A stretch of DNA of 59,253 nt from Sphingomonas sp. CBMAI 2297 (GCF_029870595.1 NZ_JAPDIR010000003.1:365006-424258), one strand, 5' to 3'. Positions 7,709 through 16,607 are shown, counted from the first letter of the stretch. Numbers and translations are program-made. Notes: generated by a model from the sequence alone, not told the origin.

Positions 7709-9400
7709 GTGTTCCGGCAAAGAAAACCGGCCGTGCTTGGCGCGGCGCTTGGCTTGCTCGCGCTCGCGGGTTGCGATTCGGGCGGAGGAGGCGGGGCCTC
7801 GGGCGGCGGTGGCGGCGGCGTGGTCGCGGCACCCGCGCCGACGCCCGCGCCCGCCGTCTTCACCGAGGGGGATGCCGCGCGCCTCGCCAAGCAGGCAAGC
7901 TTCGGCCCCACCCCCGATCTGGTCGCGCGGATCAGGCAGCTCGGCGCCACTGCCTGGGTCGACGAGCAACTCGCCGCATCCAGCAGTTCCTATGCCGATC
8001 TCGCCACCGAAGTGCGTCGCGATTTTTGCGCGAGCAACGACACGGTCTGCTCGCGCGCCCATTTCAGCCGCACGCCGGTGGCGATGCGCTTCTACGCCAA
8101 CGCCGTCGCCGGCTCCGACCAGCTGCGCCAGCGCACCGCCTTCGCGCTCGGCCAGATGATCGTCGCCTCCGAAGCCGAGGTGAATTCGACGGCGGGCATC
8201 GCCGCGTTCAACCAGATCTTCCTCGCCAACGCCTTCGGCAATTACCGCGACATCCTCCAGCAGGTGACGATGAGCGGCTATATGGGCGACTATCTCGACA
8301 TGGCCGACAGCAACAAGTCGGGCCCGTCGGAGAATTACGCCCGCGAGCTGCTCCAGCTGTTCTCGATGGGGCCGGACCAGCTGAACATGGACGGCAGCCT
8401 GAAGCGCGACGGCAGCGGCGCGGCCGTTCCCAATTACGCCACCGACGACATCAAGGGCGTCGCCAGGGCGCTGACCGGCTGGACCTATGCCCGGGTCGGC
8501 GGCGCCGCGATCACCGACGGCAATGCCCGCGACTATGCCAAGCCGATGATCCAGGTCGCGACGCGCTACGATACGACGGAGAAGAAGTTCCTCGGCGTCA
8601 CCGTCGCCGCGGGTGCCACGCAGGAAGCCAGTGTCGCGGCGGTGGTCGATGCCGCGTTCAACAACGCCTCCACCGCGCCCTTCGTCGCGCGCCACATGAT
8701 CGTCCACCTCGTCACCGCCAATCCGAGCCCGGCCTATATCGGCCGCGTGGCGGCGGTGTTCGCCGACAATGGCAAGGGCGTGCGCGGCGACATGAAGGCG
8801 GTGGTCCGCGCCGTCCTGCTCGACGGCGCGGCGCGCGCAGCCCCCACCGGCACCAGCGGCAAGCTCAAGGAACCGGTGCTGCTGATGACCGCGCTCGCCC
8901 GCGCGATCGGCTTCGCGACCGACGGCTATGTCTTCACGACCCGCGACAGCAATCTCGGCCAGCCGGTGTTCCGCGCGCCCTCGGTGTTCAACTTCTATCC
9001 GGACGATTTCCCGCTGCCCGGATCCACCGTGCTGAAGAGCCCGGCCTCGAAGCTGCTCAACACCTCCAACGTGCTGCGCTGGCACAATTTCGTCTATGAC
9101 TGGACCGTCTCGGGCGATGCCAGTCGCAGCGAATATGCGCTCGATTCCGGCTTGCCCATGTCCTCGCTCACCCAGCCGCTATGGGCGAGCTGGGAAGCCT
9201 ATGGCACCGATCTCGACGCGATGGTCTCCCGCATCGACCTGACCCTGTTCGCCAATACGCTGAACCAGGCGCAGAAGGACGCGCTCAAGGCCGCCGCCAC
9301 GCCGATCACCAATGCCGATGCGAATGTCCAGGCGCGCCGCCGCGCCCAGATGATGCTCTACGTCGCGGCCACGAGCCCGATGTTCCTGGTCGACCGCTGA
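7709..9400 (+). CDS. DUF1800 domain lipoprotein
   Basis: A 563-residue exported lipoprotein. The signal peptide ends in LLALAGC, a lipobox, followed by a Gly/Ala/Pro linker. The DUF1800 body contains ARLAKQASFGPT near the start and NYARELLQLFSMG near residue 215, the family hallmark, then GVARALTGWTY and RHMIVHLVT. The GTG at 7709 (or TTG at 7706) sits behind a GGGGGAAA Shine-Dalgarno and places the lipobox correctly; the upstream frame to 7478 is not needed. It pairs with the DUF1501 gene 12 bases downstream, a conserved partnership of unknown function. Confidence 0.88.
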   Translation: MFRQRKPAVLGAALGLLALAGCDSGGGGGASGGGGGGVVAAPAPTPAPAVFTEGDAARLAKQASFGPTPDLVARIRQLGATAWVDEQLAASSSSYADLATEVRRDFCASNDTVCSRAHFSRTPVAMRFYANAVAGSDQLRQRTAFALGQMIVASEAEVNSTAGIAAFNQIFLANAFGNYRDILQQVTMSGYMGDYLDMADSNKSGPSENYARELLQLFSMGPDQLNMDGSLKRDGSGAAVPNYATDDIKGVARALTGWTYARVGGAAITDGNARDYAKPMIQVATRYDTTEKKFLGVTVAAGATQEASVAAVVDAAFNNASTAPFVARHMIVHLVTANPSPAYIGRVAAVFADNGKGVRGDMKAVVRAVLLDGAARAAPTGTSGKLKEPVLLMTALARAIGFATDGYVFTTRDSNLGQPVFRAPSVFNFYPDDFPLPGSTVLKSPASKLLNTSNVLRWHNFVYDWTVSGDASRSEYALDSGLPMSSLTQPLWASWEAYGTDLDAMVSRIDLTLFANTLNQAQKDALKAAATPITNADANVQARRRAQMMLYVAATSPMFLVDR

Positions 9401-9412
9401 GGAGCCGGACCG

Positions 9413-10792
9413 ATGACGATTTCCCGACGCGACTTCCTCAAGGTCACCGCCGGCACCGGCGCGCTCGCCGCGATCGGCCAGCTCGGCCGCACCACCGCCA
9501 TCGCCGCGCCGAGCGGCAGCTATCGCGCGATGGTGGGCGTGTTCCTGTTCGGCGGCAATGACGGCTGGAACATGGTGATCCCCACCGATGCCCGGCATGC
9601 CCAGTATCTGGCCTCACGCGGCACCGTGGGCATCAAGGCGAGCCAGCTCACCGCGCTGACCGGCGCGCCCTATGCGCTCCATCCGGCGATGGCGGCGCTG
9701 CGCCCGCTCTGGGACGAAGGCAGCCTGGCGCTCGTCCTCAATGCCGGCACGCTCTATGCGCCGCTCACCAAGGCGACCTATCAGTCGCGCGCCGATCTGC
9801 GCCCGATGAACCTGCTCAGCCATTCGGACGAGCAGGCGCACTGGCAGGGCCTGCGCGCCCGCGACTTCGCCACCGACGGCTTCATGGGGCGGCTGACCGA
9901 CCGGATGGGCACGGGCGCGGTCCCGTCGATGATCTCGATCGCCGGCTCGAACCTGGCCGTGATCGGCAAGACCAGCTCGGCGCTGGTGCTGCCGTCCACC
10001 GGCACGCTCACCCGCTCGGGCTATTCGAGCATGAGCAACGCGGCGAACAACGCCAAGAACGCCGCGCTCGCCAGCTTCTCCTCCGCCACCGGCCTGGGCG
10101 ACGTCGCGGAGGCGAGCGCGCGCGACATCAATGCCAGCTATGACCAGGCGACCACCGCCAACACGATCATCTCGGCGAACAGCGCGCTCGACGGCTATTT
10201 CGTCAATCCCGCGACCGGCGCCGCGCTCACCAGCGACGTCGCGCGCCAGCTGATGCGCGTCGCCCGGATGATCGATGCGCGCGGCAGCCTGGGCCATGGC
10301 CGCCAGACCTTCTTCGTCAGCCAGGGCGGGTACGACAATCATTCGGGCCAGACCAATGGCGGCAACAACGACACCGGCACCCATGCGGGCCTGCTCGGCG
10401 ACCTCGCCATGGCGCTGGCCGGCTTCCACCGCGCGATGCAGGCGATCGGCATGGCCGAGAACGTCACCAGCTTCACGATGAGCGACTTCGGCCGCACCTA
10501 TCGCGGCAATGCCCAGAACGGCACCGATCATGCCTGGGGCAGCAATCACCTGGTGGTGGGCGGCAATGTCGCGCCCGGCGGCATCTTCGGCGCCTATCCG
10601 GACCCGGTGCTCGGCGGCGCGACAGATGTGAGCAGCGAGGGCCGCTTCGTGCCCGGCGTGGCGCAGGAGGAATATATCGGCGCGATCGCCCGCTGGCACG
10701 GCGTCGCCGATGCCGACCTGCCCTATGTCTTCCCCAACTGGTCGACCTGGAGCACGGGCGGGCGCGGGCCGCTGGGCCTGTTCCGAACTTAG
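9413..10792 (+). CDS. DUF1501 domain protein, Tat-exported
   Basis: A 459-residue protein with the twin-arginine signal SRRDFLKVTAGTGALAAIG, so it folds in the cytoplasm before export. DUF1501 proteins are sulfatase/alkaline-phosphatase-superfamily relatives. Visible landmarks are FLFGGNDGWNMVIP, LALVLNAGTLYAPLTK, SQGGYDNHSGQ, TMSDFGRTYRGN and GTDHAWGSNHLVVGG, which carry candidate metal-binding Asp and His residues. It is encoded directly after its usual DUF1800 partner and is presumably in one operon. Substrate unknown. Confidence 0.9.
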   Translation: MTISRRDFLKVTAGTGALAAIGQLGRTTAIAAPSGSYRAMVGVFLFGGNDGWNMVIPTDARHAQYLASRGTVGIKASQLTALTGAPYALHPAMAALRPLWDEGSLALVLNAGTLYAPLTKATYQSRADLRPMNLLSHSDEQAHWQGLRARDFATDGFMGRLTDRMGTGAVPSMISIAGSNLAVIGKTSSALVLPSTGTLTRSGYSSMSNAANNAKNAALASFSSATGLGDVAEASARDINASYDQATTANTIISANSALDGYFVNPATGAALTSDVARQLMRVARMIDARGSLGHGRQTFFVSQGGYDNHSGQTNGGNNDTGTHAGLLGDLAMALAGFHRAMQAIGMAENVTSFTMSDFGRTYRGNAQNGTDHAWGSNHLVVGGNVAPGGIFGAYPDPVLGGATDVSSEGRFVPGVAQEEYIGAIARWHGVADADLPYVFPNWSTWSTGGRGPLGLFRT

Positions 10793-10874
10793 GTTGTCCC
10801 GCGCTTAACTGCGTATCGGGATTGCGCTATCGTTCCGCTCCGGTAATGGGGCGCGCCTTTCGGGGAGGCGGACG

Positions 10875-11255
10875 ATGGCCAATCTCTATCGCGTTACACC
10901 GTTCATGCATGTGCCGGACTTCGAGAAGGCCGTCTGGTTCTTCACCGAGGTGCTGGGCTTCACGCTCTATTTCCGCACGTCCAACTATGCCTATGTCCAG
11001 CGCGAGCAGGCGGGGTTCCGCCTGCTGGAGAATGTCGGCGACGATGGCGCTCCGCCGGGCAATCGCCGCTTCTGCTATTATGTCGACGTGGAGGATGTGG
11101 AGGCGATCGCCGCGGAGCTGAAGCCCAAGGCATCCCTGCTCAACGATGGCGACATCCATGGGCCGGTCGACCAGATCTATGGTCAGCGCGAGCTGATGGT
11201 GGTGGCGCCGGACGGCAATCTGCTGGTGTTCGGGCAGGACATCTCGAAACGGTGA
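10875..11255 (+). CDS. VOC (glyoxalase/bleomycin-resistance) family protein
   Basis: A 126-residue vicinal-oxygen-chelate protein. FMHVPDFEKAVWFFTEVLGF begins the first beta-alpha-beta-beta-beta unit, and GQRELMVVAPDGNLLVFGQ ends the second, with a candidate metal ligand Glu (RELMVV). The start follows GGGGAGG. It converges with the phosphoesterase gene with no bases between their stops. The substrate cannot be deduced from sequence. Confidence 0.85.
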   Translation: MANLYRVTPFMHVPDFEKAVWFFTEVLGFTLYFRTSNYAYVQREQAGFRLLENVGDDGAPPGNRRFCYYVDVEDVEAIAAELKPKASLLNDGDIHGPVDQIYGQRELMVVAPDGNLLVFGQDISKR

Positions 11256-12002
11256 TCAGAGGGGAACGCTCCCCTCCCCCATGAACCGCGCCCGGGTGGA
11301 GAAGCCCGTGCCCGCCACGCTGATCTCGTTGAACGAAGGCGGCCGCGCCCGCACGCGCTCGGACAGGGTGCCCGCCCCGATCAGCCGCACCGTGCGCTCG
11401 CCGATCCGCCGCTCGATGTCGAACGGGTCATGGACATGGCCGGTGAGCACGGCGTCCACCCCGGCCTGGGCCAGCGCGCCCAGGGCTTCCGGCCCCCGAT
11501 GCGTCTCCGAAGTCATCCGGGTGCCGCCCTCCACCAGCGGATGGTGGCAGGCGACGAACACCAGGCCGCCCGGCGGCACCGCTTCGACCAGCGCCAGCGA
11601 TGCCCGCAACGCCCGGGTGCTGACATAGCCCTTCGCCCAGTTGAGCCGCCATTGGAAGCGCGCGGTGGTCTTGAGCGGCACCACCGCCACGCCCTTCATG
11701 TCGAGCGGCCGCTCGATCATCCGTTCGAGCGCGTGGTAGCGTTTATAGGGCGTGACGAAGCGCGCCCAGAGGTTGAACCAGGGGAGGTCGTGATTGCCCA
11801 CCTCCACTGTAACCGGCCGGCCAAGGCCCTTGAGCCACTGCGCCGCGGCCGAGAATTCCCTTGCCCGCGCCTGCATGGTCAGGTCGCCGGTCACGATCAC
11901 CGCGTCGGGCTGCTCCTCGCGGACCCGCGCGGCGAACCAGTCGACCGCGGCGCGATCCTCGCGCCCGAAATGGACGTCGCTGACGTGGAAGAGCCGCGTC
12001 AT
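11256..12002 (-). CDS. Calcineurin-like metallophosphoesterase
   Basis: A 248-residue enzyme with the complete dimetal phosphoesterase motif set: HVSDVHFG (residue 6), VTGDLT (about 43), VGNHDLPW (about 68), CHHPLVE (about 150) and TGHVHDPF (about 185). Closest in style to the cyclic-nucleotide/Icc-like class III phosphodiesterases. Its start overlaps the end of the lipid-kinase gene upstream by four bases, suggesting a two-gene operon that may act on lipid-derived or nucleotide phosphoesters. Confidence 0.88.
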   Translation of the reverse strand: MTRLFHVSDVHFGREDRAAVDWFAARVREEQPDAVIVTGDLTMQARAREFSAAAQWLKGLGRPVTVEVGNHDLPWFNLWARFVTPYKRYHALERMIERPLDMKGVAVVPLKTTARFQWRLNWAKGYVSTRALRASLALVEAVPPGGLVFVACHHPLVEGGTRMTSETHRGPEALGALAQAGVDAVLTGHVHDPFDIERRIGERTVRLIGAGTLSERVRARPPSFNEISVAGTGFSTRARFMGEGSVPL

Positions 12003-12835
12003 CCCAGCCCTGCGCGCGTCGCGATGAAGGCCTTGCGGCTCATCCCCGCCGTGATCGGGGTTCCCGGTGCGAGCGACACCGGCTCGCCGTCGAACAGCGC
12101 CAGCACCGGCTTCTTCCCGCGGGCGGCAAGCTCGCGGGTAAGGCTCTCGCTCACCGCATGCGCCGCGACCCAGTCGCCCGTGAGCCATTCCCAGCCCAGC
12201 TGCACGATCGCGCTCCAGTCGCGCGCATCCACCGCCGCCACGTGCAGCTCGCCCCGCTCGGGCCGGACGAACACCGCCTGATAGCGGCCCGCAAGCGCCG
12301 ACACGCCCGAGACGCGAATTCCGCTGCCGCCAAAGGTACGGCTCCACGCGACGTTCGCGGCCTGGAACAGCCGCCTGAGCGCGCCCTTGCGCACTGCCTC
12401 GCGCGCGCGGAACCAGGCGGTGGCCGGCCCCATGATCAGCCCAACGAACGCGCGATTCCCGGCCGCCTGGATATAGGGCAAGGCGATGCGCGTCGTCTCG
12501 TCATGCGCGGCCTGGATGATCGCCTGGGGATCGAGCGTGCTGTGCAGCGACTTGGCGAGCAGGTTCATGGTCCCGCCCGGCAGGATCAGGAAGCTGCCCT
12601 CCCAGGTCCGCAGCGCCGAGAGCGCGGCGTTGATCGTCCCGTCGCCCGCGAACAGCACCACCGTGTCGACCCTGTCCCGGTCGAGCTCCGCGCCGTCGGG
12701 CATCGCCTCGGCGGGAAACGCGGTGCGGCCGACAAGCGTCAGCCCGCGCTCCGCGAACACGGCTTCGAGCGCATCGCACTTGGCCTTGGTGGTCGATCCC
12801 GAGCCGGGGTTGGTAATGAACCAGAGTCTTTCCAT
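11999..12835 (-). CDS. Diacylglycerol kinase-family lipid kinase
   Basis: A 278-residue kinase of the DAGK catalytic fold. ITNPGSGST opens the nucleotide-binding domain, LFAGDGTINAALSAL near residue 62 is the G-G-D-G-T equivalent with Ala for the first Gly, and LPGGTMNLLAKSL follows near residue 85. It likely phosphorylates a lipid such as diacylglycerol or a sphingoid base; a sphingolipid-making sphingomonad could use either. The precise substrate is not visible. It is translationally coupled to the phosphoesterase. Confidence 0.87.
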   Translation of the reverse strand: MERLWFITNPGSGSTTKAKCDALEAVFAERGLTLVGRTAFPAEAMPDGAELDRDRVDTVVLFAGDGTINAALSALRTWEGSFLILPGGTMNLLAKSLHSTLDPQAIIQAAHDETTRIALPYIQAAGNRAFVGLIMGPATAWFRAREAVRKGALRRLFQAANVAWSRTFGGSGIRVSGVSALAGRYQAVFVRPERGELHVAAVDARDWSAIVQLGWEWLTGDWVAAHAVSESLTRELAARGKKPVLALFDGEPVSLAPGTPITAGMSRKAFIATRAGLG

Positions 12836-12877
12836 CAGGATCGTAACGCTCGGGATATGATTTGGCTCACTCGGGTC

Positions 12878-14329
12878 TCAATAACGATAGAGCCGCACCT
12901 TCTGGATGCCGAACTGCCCGGGCGGCAGGCGGACGTGCCGGCCCTGATGCGTCTCGTCGCCGTTGAGCTTCCGGCCGGCCACCCATTTCCCGTCGACGAA
13001 CCTGCCTTCCTCGACGAAATCCAGGCCGGTGCGCGGCCCGAAGGTCACCGTGATCCCGCTGCCCGCGACCAGATAGTCCTCGCCACCCAGCCAGAGCAGG
13101 ATCCCGCCATGCTCGCCCGGCTCCTGCTTGTCCTTCGGCGTCCAGGGATCGACGAAGCCGATGGTCAGCGCATAGCCGCCCAGCGTCGCCGCCTGCGGCG
13201 CACTGTCGACCACGCCCTCGAAGCTGACCGGCGGCGCGAACCCCGCACGCGCCTGGGCGGCGAACAGCGCCGGGGTCAGCTGCTCGAGCATCGCGTAGAA
13301 ACCGCCCAGCCGGTCCCGGTCGGCGATGTTCTCGATCGCGAAGGGGCTGAAGCCGATCGCGCCGTGCTTGCCGATCACGCGCATCGCATTGGCCGGCGCG
13401 CGCGGGTCGCCCGCCTGATTGGCCTCGGGCACGAACAAGGGGTTGCCCGGCACGGCATAGCCGTCGGCGATGCCGGCGAAGTTCGGGAAGTAGATGTCGG
13501 GCGAGAGCATGTCGATCGCGGGCGCGGCTTCCTTCCATGTCCGCATCAGGTGCGCGAGCGGCCCGCCGCTCGGATAGTCGCCCGGCAGCTTGCCCGGCCG
13601 CCCCTGCGCGCCGTTGACGAACATCGGCAGCCGATATTCGCGCTTGCCCGCCTCGGCCACGGCATTGGCCCAGCGCGCATAATGATGGGCGGTGAACGCC
13701 TCCTCGCCGCCCCGCCACTTCGCGAAGGCGGCATCCGCCAGCGGGCCGTGCTCGCGCGCGGTCGGCAGGAAGCCGATCTCATTCTCCACCTGCACCATCA
13801 GCACCGTGTGCCGGTCGCCGTCGATCGCCTTCAGATGCTTCATCAACGCGGCAAAGGCCCGCGCATCAGCATCGCGCGTCGCCGCGCCGAACACCGAGAG
13901 GATATCCTGCGGCTGCCCGTCCTTGCCGGTCGAGCGCGGAAAGCGCTTGCCGTCACGCTTCACCCAGGCGGGCACATAGGTCGACATGCTGTTCTTCCAG
14001 GTGCCGAACCAGAGCAGCACCAGCCGCATGTCATGGGCCCTGGCATCCTCGATCAGCCAGTCGAGGCCGGCGAAGTCGAACCTGCCCTCCTCCGGCTCGA
14101 TCGCCTCCCAGGTCACCGGCGCCAGCACCGTGTTGAGATGCAGCGCCTTGAGCCGCGGCCAGTGCGGCGCCAGCCAGGCGCGATCGGTGGCCGAGGAATT
14201 GCCCAGCTCGCCTCCGCGGATCAGGAACGGCTTCCCGTCGACGATCAGCCGCCCGCCTTCCAGATGCGGCACCTGGGCGAATGCGGGGGCGGCGAGGAAA
14301 AGGGCGAGCGCGGAGAGCCAGCGGAGCAT
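12878..14329 (-). CDS. GH35-type beta-galactosidase, secreted
   Basis: A 483-residue exported glycoside hydrolase with signal peptide MLRWLSALALFLAAPAFAQ. The TIM-barrel part shows GGELGNSSATDRAW, LNTVLAPVTWEAIEPEEG and VLMVQVENEIGF, whose Glu in NEIG is the expected acid/base. FVPEANQAGD near residue 300 carries the likely nucleophile Glu. The C-terminal beta region (from about 360) resembles the DUF5597 extension seen in GH35/GH42-like enzymes. I chose the ATG at 14329 because the signal peptide starts there; the frame opens at 14374. A single-gene unit next to tRNA-Gly. Confidence 0.87.
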   Translation of the reverse strand: MLRWLSALALFLAAPAFAQVPHLEGGRLIVDGKPFLIRGGELGNSSATDRAWLAPHWPRLKALHLNTVLAPVTWEAIEPEEGRFDFAGLDWLIEDARAHDMRLVLLWFGTWKNSMSTYVPAWVKRDGKRFPRSTGKDGQPQDILSVFGAATRDADARAFAALMKHLKAIDGDRHTVLMVQVENEIGFLPTAREHGPLADAAFAKWRGGEEAFTAHHYARWANAVAEAGKREYRLPMFVNGAQGRPGKLPGDYPSGGPLAHLMRTWKEAAPAIDMLSPDIYFPNFAGIADGYAVPGNPLFVPEANQAGDPRAPANAMRVIGKHGAIGFSPFAIENIADRDRLGGFYAMLEQLTPALFAAQARAGFAPPVSFEGVVDSAPQAATLGGYALTIGFVDPWTPKDKQEPGEHGGILLWLGGEDYLVAGSGITVTFGPRTGLDFVEEGRFVDGKWVAGRKLNGDETHQGRHVRLPPGQFGIQKVRLYRY

Positions 14330-14423
14330 GGCTTGCACAATAGTCTGATTTAATCGCGCGTGGGAACCACGCATGGCGCATCGCCCGCGATTCGCGGCAA
14401 CTGTTTCGGAATCAAGGGGAAGT

Positions 14424-14497
14424 TGGAGCGGGTAGCGGGAATCGAACCCGCGCTAGAAGCTTGGGAAGCTCCTGTGATACCATTTCACCATACCCGC
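14424..14497 (-). tRNA. tRNA-Gly (anticodon CCC)
   Basis: On the minus strand the acceptor arm GCGGGTA pairs with TACCCGC, the anticodon loop reads TTCCCAA (anticodon CCC, decoding GGG), and the T arm is GCGGG-TTCGATT-CCCGC. CCA is genomically encoded at 14424-14426. Confidence 0.96.
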
Positions 14498-14547
14498 TCG
14501 GGCCCGCCGAAATCCCCGCTTTTGCCGATTCTGTCAAGCCGCTCCGC

Positions 14548-14664
14548 TCAGTGCCGGAGCTTCAGGTGGTGCGGCGGCGGCCGGCGCCTGCGGAACAACA
14601 GCTTCAGGCACACCCAGAGCAGCAACCACTCCCATAGCGAGGGCACGCGATCGGCACGCATCAT
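14548..14664 (-). CDS. Possible 38-residue membrane peptide
   Basis: A short frame beginning at ATG 14664, which overlaps the kptA stop as ATGATG. The peptide has one hydrophobic helix (LWEWLLLWVCLKLLF) followed by an RRRR cluster and a His/Pro tail, so it would be a positive-inside membrane peptide. Support is limited to the overlap and composition; no relative is known to me. It could equally be chance read-through of high-GC sequence. Confidence 0.35.
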   Translation of the reverse strand: MMRADRVPSLWEWLLLWVCLKLLFRRRRPPPHHLKLRH

Positions 14665-15206
14665 TTCGGCTCCCAAGGTTCGAGGAACGCGGGCGGCACC
14701 GCCTCGGTAAGCCACACCCCGTTGCTGGTAAGGAAGAAATCCCGGCCGGTTTCGGCAAGCGCCGCCGCGCGCACGGCCAGGAGCACCGGCGCCCCGCGCC
14801 GCTGCCCCACGCGCGTCGCAGTATCGCGATCGCCCGAGAGGTGGACGTGATGGCGCCGCATCGGCTTCAGTCCCTCCGCCAGGATCGCCGGCAGGAAACG
14901 CGCGACCGTGCCATGCCACAACAGGGCCGGCGGCGCGGTGCGCGGCCAGTCGAGCGCCACCGCCACCGAATGCCCCTGCCGCGCCCGGATCCGCGCCGCG
15001 TCGCCGGAAAGCTCGAAGCGCTGCTTGTCGCTTTCCTCCACAAGCCGGAGTAGCTCGTCCCAGCCGCAGGCGACGCCCGCCCGGGCGAGCCCCGCCAGCA
15101 CCGCGTCCACCTCGGTCCAGCCCTGAGCATCGAGCACCAGCCCGCCCGCCCCCGGGTCGTGCCGCAGCCAGAGCGACAGCATCTTCGATTTGCGAATGTC
15201 GCCCAT
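14661..15206 (-). CDS. kptA: RNA 2'-phosphotransferase KptA/Tpt1
   Basis: A 181-residue enzyme that moves a 2'-phosphate from RNA to NAD+, releasing nicotinamide and ADP-ribose cyclic phosphate. MSLWLRHDP-like sequence near residue 10 (SLWLRHDP), LLWHGT near 95, HHVHLSGDRDTATRVG and RRGAPVLLAV supply the conserved Arg/His set of the Tpt1 family. Its start overlaps the nicotinamidase stop (TGATG), so the nicotinamide it makes would be processed by a cotranslated partner. The natural bacterial substrate is unknown. Confidence 0.93.
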   Translation of the reverse strand: MGDIRKSKMLSLWLRHDPGAGGLVLDAQGWTEVDAVLAGLARAGVACGWDELLRLVEESDKQRFELSGDAARIRARQGHSVAVALDWPRTAPPALLWHGTVARFLPAILAEGLKPMRRHHVHLSGDRDTATRVGQRRGAPVLLAVRAAALAETGRDFFLTSNGVWLTEAVPPAFLEPWEPK

Positions 15207-15790
15207 CACTCGATCTCCACCGGCCGCTCCGGCCACTGCTCCACGGCAACCCTGTCGATCTGGCGCTCGATGCCGCGCGTCAGCGTCGACGGCACCGTCA
15301 CGTTGAAGGCCCGCTCGAGCAGCCCTTCCACCGCCCAGCGCACGCAATAGTCCGCCGCGACACCGATCACCGTCACTTCCTCTATCCCGGCCCGAGCGAG
15401 ATCGCCGAAGAACCGGTTGCGTGACCGGAGCCGGTCGCCGTCGATCGGCGCGACCCCGATCCCCTCCTCGGCCCACATGTCGAACACGCCCTTTTCCAGC
15501 CGCCAGGTCGGGATCGCCGGATCGACCGCACCTGGATCGACCACCAGCTGCCAGCCCGGCGTGCCTTTCACGCAATGCGGCGGGAACTGCTTCGCCTCTT
15601 CGGACGCCGCGTAGATTTCGGGCACATGCGTATCGAAGGTGAACAGAACACCCTCGGTCTTCTCCGGCCGCAGCCCGGCCAGCCAGTCCCGCATCGGCGC
15701 GACGATATCCCCGGCACCCGGCACCGGCAGCGCGCCGTCCGCCGCCACGAAATCCCGCTGCATGTCCACCACGATCACAAAATTTTTCAT
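15206..15790 (-). CDS. pncA: Nicotinamidase (isochorismatase fold)
   Basis: A 194-residue hydrolase that deamidates nicotinamide to nicotinate. FVIVVDMQRDFV near residue 4 gives the catalytic Asp, HCVKGTPGWQ the catalytic Lys, and IGVAADYCVRWA near residue 148 the nucleophile Cys. DTHVPEIYA is the usual metal-site region. The ATG at 15790 has a GGAG about seven bases upstream; a GTG one codon earlier is the alternative. It diverges from nrtR across an 80-bp regulatory gap and feeds nicotinate to pncB, encoded on the other arm. Confidence 0.92.
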   Translation of the reverse strand: MKNFVIVVDMQRDFVAADGALPVPGAGDIVAPMRDWLAGLRPEKTEGVLFTFDTHVPEIYAASEEAKQFPPHCVKGTPGWQLVVDPGAVDPAIPTWRLEKGVFDMWAEEGIGVAPIDGDRLRSRNRFFGDLARAGIEEVTVIGVAADYCVRWAVEGLLERAFNVTVPSTLTRGIERQIDRVAVEQWPERPVEIE

Positions 15791-15811
15791 CACCCGTCTC
15801 CGGTTCCGTAT

Positions 15812-15860
15812 TTGACATATATCTTATTCGCACATAAGTAAAGCGCAAGATGGATATAAG
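15812..15860. promoter_or_regulatory. Divergent pncA/nrtR control region with candidate operator
   Basis: The gap is AT-rich relative to its surroundings. CTTAT (15823-15827) and ATAAG (15834-15838) form an inverted repeat, and a further ATAAG lies at 15856-15860, 22 bases on. TTGACA (15812-15817) with TAAGTA 17 bases later is a possible plus-strand promoter overlapped by the repeat. This is a plausible autoregulatory NrtR site, inferred from position and symmetry only. Confidence 0.42.
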
Positions 15861-15869
15861 GTGATGCGA

Positions 15870-16607
15870 ATGGGCGAAGCCGCCTTTCTCGAAAGCTATG
15901 ATCCGGCGGCGTTCGAGCGCCCGTCGGTGGCGGTCGACCTGATCCTGATGAGCGTGGTCGACGGCGCTCCCGCCGTGCTGCTCACTCGCCGCGACCAGCA
16001 TCCGTTCCAGAACTGCTGGGCGCTGCCCGGCGGGTTCGTCGGCATCGGCGAGAGCCTGGACGCGGCCGCGCGCCGCATCCTCGCCGAAAAGGCGCACATG
16101 GCCGATGCCTGGGTCGAGCAACTCTACACCTTCGGCGCGGTCGACCGTGATCCCCGCATGCGGATCATCAGCGTCGCCTATTTCGCGCTGATCCCGGCCA
16201 CCGCCTTCGCCGCCGCGCTCAAGGCCGCGCCCGAGCTGGCGCTCGCCGAGCTGACCGTGCCTTGGCAGGGCGAGGCCGGCGGCCCGGTCGAGGTCCGGCC
16301 CGCCGAGGGAGCGCCGCTCGCTCTCGCCTTCGACCATGGCGAGATGCTCGGCGTCGCGATGCTGCGGCTGCGCGGCAAGCTCGACTATTCCGGCATCGCC
16401 TTCGCCCTGCTGCCCGAGCGCTTCACGCTGCGCGCGCTCCAGGACGTGTACGAGGCAATCCTCGACACTCGCCTCAACAAGCCCGCCTTCCGCCGCCGCA
16501 TGCTCGATCGCGGCTGGCTGGAGCCGACCGGCGAGCGCGAGACCGGCGCTTCGTTCCGCCCCGCCGAACTCTATCGGTACCGTAACCCGAACCAGGGAGA
16601 GCAATGA
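15870..16607 (+). CDS. nrtR: NrtR-type NUDIX transcriptional regulator of NAD metabolism
   Basis: A 245-residue protein with a NUDIX domain (residues about 15-140) and a C-terminal winged helix (from FTLRALQDVYEAIL). The Nudix box GGFVGIGESLDAAARRILAE lacks the catalytic REUxEE acids (RI and EK appear instead), as expected for a ligand-sensing regulator rather than a hydrolase. NrtR proteins bind ADP-ribose and control NAD salvage genes. The ATG at 15870 follows TAAGGTG; 15864 and 15861 are alternatives. It ends overlapping the SPFH gene (ATGATG). Confidence 0.88.
   Translation: MGEAAFLESYDPAAFERPSVAVDLILMSVVDGAPAVLLTRRDQHPFQNCWALPGGFVGIGESLDAAARRILAEKAHMADAWVEQLYTFGAVDRDPRMRIISVAYFALIPATAFAAALKAAPELALAELTVPWQGEAGGPVEVRPAEGAPLALAFDHGEMLGVAMLRLRGKLDYSGIAFALLPERFTLRALQDVYEAILDTRLNKPAFRRRMLDRGWLEPTGERETGASFRPAELYRYRNPNQGEQ

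Noticed and set aside
12158..14353. A 731-residue plus-strand frame opposite the galactosidase and lipid kinase
   Set aside because: It consists of His/Arg/Gly low-complexity sequence mirroring real minus-strand genes that have clear motifs.
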